Assembly (NCBI RefSeq): GCF_027172205.1
Contig: NC_070614.1
Span: 48,362,001 to 48,426,000 of the forward strand
Reading direction: 5' to 3'
Source: Podarcis raffonei
Lineage: Eukaryota > Chordata > Lepidosauria > Squamata > Lacertidae
DNA: 64,000 nt
Made by a program: the position numbers and the translations under genes. Positions 59,997-64,000 of the stretch are shown here, piece by piece. The notes under the pieces were generated by a model. The model made no database searches, was not told the origin of the DNA, and saw nothing but the letters and a program-made list of their open reading frames with translations. Position 1 is the first letter of the stretch. Each line of letters opens with the position of its first letter.

Positions 59997-62900
59997 TTAA
60001 AATATTCTCCTAATTAGTTGTTCTCTCTTGTTCTGTTGGGGCCTAAACACAATGATGTAGCATTTAGGGGCAAAGATGCAACCCAGTAACCCAGCACTGG
60101 AGGCTAAGATGGAGAAAATCTCCACAGCTACCATGTCTTTCCCTCTTGTACTCAGGTAGGTTGGAACAAAAGACAACCATACACTGCAAAAGACCAACAT
60201 GCTGAATGTAATGAATTTGGCTTCATTAAAACTATCTGGTAACTTGCGGGCTAGGAATGCCACAGTGAAGCTGGAAATGGCCAACAAGCCCATGTAACCC
60301 AAGACACAATAAAACATGGCGACTGACCCTTCATTACATTGCACAATGATTTCTCCAGTTACTGAGTGCATGTCTAAATCAGGGAAAGGGGGAGAGGTTG
60401 CCAACCACGAGGTACAAATACTTGCTTGAATAAGTGAGCAGGAAAGGACAACAGACTGTCCCTGTCTTTTCCCTACCCACTTCCTCATGCTGGATCCTGG
60501 TTTTGTGGCCATGAAAGCTATCACTACAGTGATGGTTTTGGCCAATACACAAGAAACAGCCACTGAGAAGATGATACCAAACACTGTTTGTCGGAGAAGG
60601 CAGGTCACTTTCCCAGGTTTGCCAAGAAATAGGAAGGAAGATAGGAAGCAGAGCAGGAGGGAGATGAGGAGGATATAGGTGAGGCCTTGGTTGTTGGCTT
60701 TGACAATGGGTGTATCCCTGTGCTTAATGAAAATTGTTAACACCAAGACTGCATGAATGGAAAGAAAAACAGCAGTGAAGGCTAAAGTGATTCCTAAAGG
60801 TTCTTTATAAGAAAGAAAGGTTATAACTTTAGGCAAACATTCATCTTTCTCCTTACTTGGAAATTGATCTTCTGGGCATGTGAAACAGTCATCCATATCT
60901 TTAAAAAAATTGGAAATTTCTCATATCAGTATTTGTTGCCTATGAACTGTTCTCCACTCTACCTATTATATATCAGTTATAACATGTATAACCTCTGCTT
61001 GATGGTTTCGAGTGTTACAGTAGTAATTTGAAAACCAATGTTCATATTGTCTCAATTCTGCTTATTTGGAGTGTGCATAAGCTCTGTGTACTTCCTAAAT
61101 CACAAGTCAAATGAAGTGATTCAGGTGAAGTATTCACAATCCTAAATTCCATTATGCTGTTAAGAAGACATCTTGAGGCAGCTCAGTGACTCTTCAATGT
61201 CTTAAATCATTAACCTTGGAGTAATATGTTCCTTCCTTGAGCAGTGACATTTTCCCCATGCAAGTCTTTCCTGAGACCTTTGACACTTTTCTGGTCCCCT
61301 TCCACTATGCAATAGAATATAGAGATATCTTATTACCAGGCCTGTGAAGAGGGGAAGGGCTACTGCATACACTTGCTCCAGGCCTTGGAGGACTATGTCA
61401 CAGGCATACTCTCCAACATTTCTCCGATGAAAATAGGGACATCCATAATAATAATAATATTTCAATACCACCCATCTGACTGGGTTGCCTCAGCCATATA
61501 TGTAGGCGGCTTTCAACATATATAAAAACATTAAACTTTTTTAAAACAAAAAACAACCTTCCCTATACTGGGCTGTCTTTAGATGTCTTCTAAAGGTTGT
61601 ACAGTTACTTATCTCCTTGGCTCAGGGCTCACATAACCCTATACCCTCTATAGGGGCACCCTAAGCAAAAGTGAGACATTCCAGGAACAAATCAGAAACC
61701 GGGACGGTTTCTGTAAATCTGGGACTGTCCCTGGAAAATAGGGAAACTTGGAGGGTCTGTGGAGGGGAAAGAGAGTGGGGGCTCCAGGGGCCTGCCACAG
61801 ATTTATTCTAACAAGACTCCCGACCTCAGATATGCCTACTTTGTATCAATGAGAAGAGGTTATCTACTGAGAAATCTGTGTGCAGGAAGGAGAACCTCAC
61901 TCCACACTTTTCTTGCTGCTCTCATCCACCCCAGTCTTTCTTGAGGATCTATGCTGTGGTTTTTAACCTGTATCCATTCCAGAATGGGAAAATCTGCCCT
62001 TTCAGAAAGACCACTGCCACCATCATTCTGAAATTTGTCAGTCTTGGTCCTTTTAGAAAGAGTAGCCATATCTGTGGATGTCATAAACATTTGCAAAGGA
62101 TTAAAGAGATGCTTCCTCTAAAAAAAAAACCAAAAAAAAAACCTGCACACACAAAAGCTTGTGCATTTGATGACACTTTAGCAGCCTTAACACACTCTGG
62201 TGGGGTCCCTATGTATGTAAATTGCACCCAGTTTTCTGTTGCATTATACTTGTACGCATTGAAATATGAAATTAAGTAAGAATTTTCATAAGCCTTATTT
62301 TTTATTTCTTAAAAATTCATATATTCATTCTGAAATGGTGCATAACAGGGGACTATATGCCATGCTATATAGGGTGTCATGATTGCAATGGGGAACACCT
62401 TTTTTATAGCACTTTTTGCTTTCCACTCAAATTATAGAGAATTTGCAGACTTTCTGCTCCCAGTGAATGGAATATTGCTTTCAAATGTTCAGAAAGGGTG
62501 GAGAAATGTTGCCATTTATATAGACAGTTTTTTTACTTTTAAATAGTCATCTGACACAACTCTTTCAATTTGCCCTGTGTAATGGAAACATTGGGGTGCT
62601 ACATAACCTACCCAGCTGATTGGAAATCTTCCTCTCTGGACATGGAGTACAATCATAGCAGCAAAATTTCTCCCCTTCCTTCCTTTTCTTCTGGTTACCA
62701 GGGTGGCAGTAGTCATTGCACAAAGACATGGGCATCACCTATCAATAACCATGAAAGGTGTTACAAAGGGAAATTAAAATAGTTGGATAGAGAGATACTT
62801 CAGTTGTCAATCTTGGTCTAAACCTCAGATATTTTAAGGACATAGTAACACTCTATTGGGCATTCAGGAAAATACCTCTGATAATATAAATCAGGGGTGC

Positions 62901-64000
62901 CAACTTGAATAAAATATGGGGGGCAAGTAACCCCCCCCAACGCTCCATTTGAATGGCAATGCCCACACACATACTAATCACTGGAGAAACCAAAAGGAAA
63001 GAAAGAAAATGAAAAAAATAATTCAATATGAACCACAGAATTCTTTTTCAAGGCAATGATATACAGTTATCTCTGTGATCAGGGCTGAGTCAAAGATTTC
63101 ATTCATGGTTTAGGGACTTCCAGGTCTGCTGCAGGCTATGGTGGATGACAGGGATCGCTCATCCTGAGTGACCCGATTCTGCAAGGAGGTGGGAAGGGAG
63201 CATGGGCAAAATGTCCTGGCTGAGAATTGCAAAATAACTAAAGGAATGAGACAAGGCTGCCCGTTGTCACCCTTGTTGTTTATATTAGTTTTGGAAGTAT
63301 TTACACAAAGAATAGGATGGAATCAAGAAATTAAAGGTATAAGAGTGGGACAGAGACAGTGTAAACTAAAAGCTTTCGCAGACAACATGGTGATATCTGT
63401 AGAAGAAGCAACAGAGTCCATCCCGTAAGAATTACAAGAGATAAAAAAATGTGGAGATGTAGCAGGTCTTAAGATTAATAAACACAAAACCAAACTCTTG
63501 GTAAAAAAAAAGATATGAATGATGAGAGTAACAATAAATTACAAATGTGTCAGGTCTAAAGGTTGAAAGGAAGGTCAATTATCTAGGTGTATGGTTAAAT
63601 AATATAAATCTGTATAATGATAATTAGTTAAATACCTGGGAAGATATGAAAAGAAATTTACAAATTTGGGACAGAATGAAACTTTCACTGTTAGGTAGAG
63701 TGTTGACTATAAAAATGAATGTATTATGAAGAATGTTATCTTTGTTTCAATCAATTCCAGTGATTGGCAAGACAAGTACTGAATGCATGGTGAGAATTGT
63801 AGTCCCTGGGGACTTGGAGTCAGTGCTGCATTATTTTCTCTTGGCATGATCAAGCAGAATACTGCCCAGACAAGCAGCAAGGCAGCCCTAGGCTATAATG
63901 CCATTGACAGCAGCTCCTTCTGCTCATGTCTTCATCCAGCCATGCCAGAATCCATACCTGGTTGAAACCACTGTGCCAAACAATTGTATCTTCATGAATG
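59997..64000 (-). CDS. V2R: V2R gene F: vomeronasal type-2 receptor, 3' exons only (cut by window end)
   Basis: Visible exons in gene order: exon 4 from the window edge to 63958 (43 nt seen, ending HSGFNQ), exon 5 62612-62738 (127 nt, [16 protein letters not shown]) and exon 6 59997-60898 (299 codons plus stop). Splice sites and phase agree with the intact genes. The exon 6 acceptor reads ttttttaaag, a purine-interrupted tract but with AG in place. Exon 6 starts [20 protein letters not shown] and ends [17 protein letters not shown]. From TM2 onward it is nearly identical to gene E, while the first 55 or so residues differ. Exons 1-3 lie beyond the window, so intactness is unknown. Confidence 0.88.
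61440..61640 (-). mobile_element. L2-type LINE 3' fragment
   Basis: An (ATA)n run is followed by 'ccacccatctgactgggttg' and 'tagatgtcttctaaaggttg', the reverse complement of L2 3'-end motifs also seen at 11.9-12.1 kb. It lies in intron 5 of V2R F. Confidence 0.55.
63150..63760 (+). mobile_element. L1 LINE fragment (reverse transcriptase core)
   Basis: The plus strand encodes [35 protein letters not shown] and [12 protein letters not shown], the L1 RT motifs around the catalytic box, with FADD changed to FADN. Further downstream motifs are frame-broken. It is a degraded, truncated copy in intron 4 of V2R F. Confidence 0.88.

Noticed and set aside
41988-64000. Further VH segments, or D, J or constant exons
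   Set aside because: I looked for YYC-CACAGTG type ends, 12-bp spacer signals and Ig-domain motifs here and saw none; isolated CACAGTG strings lacked V frames.

Overview
The window is nuclear DNA of a squamate reptile, most likely a lizard. The evidence is spliced vertebrate genes, tRNA-derived Sauria SINEs, and BovB, CR1, L2 and L1 LINE pieces, together with a V2R array. The species cannot be fixed from sequence alone; the repeat mix reminds me of lacertids, which is inference only.

Two multigene families are interleaved. On the minus strand lie six type-2 vomeronasal receptor (V2R) genes in head-to-tail order. Gene A (134-7765), gene B (22426-29566), gene C (34620-40847) and gene D (43081-49162) each have six in-phase exons that assemble to 867, 876, 876 and 878 residues. 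Gene E (52526-59047) is broken: exon 2 and most of exon 3 are gone and exon 5 carries a 28-bp deletion. Gene F (59997-64000) shows exons 6, 5 and part of 4 before the window ends.

On the plus strand, between genes A and C, lie five immunoglobulin heavy-chain V segments or remnants. They are a clan II (VH4-like) relic at about 11.82 kb, a clan III (VH3-like) relic at about 13.64 kb, an apparently intact VH4-like segment at 14789-15251, an apparently intact VH3-like segment at 20133-20562, and a VH3 pseudogene at 31319-31726. The two intact segments have a leader exon, correct splice phase, the Cys-Trp-Cys framework and a recombination signal with a spacer of about 23 bp. The VH4 segment also has a perfect ATGCAAAT promoter octamer. 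No D, J or constant exons were seen.

An 11-kb tandem duplication joins the families. The unit at about 19.84-30.65 kb (VH3 plus V2R B) is repeated at about 31.02-41.99 kb (VH3 pseudogene plus V2R C). The second copy has since gained a CR1 LINE. Amino-acid differences between B and C concentrate in exon 3, which encodes most of the ligand-binding domain. The remainder is introns and repeats: Sauria SINEs, TA-flanked MITEs, hAT-like MITEs, LINE fragments and GATA, GA and ATT microsatellites.
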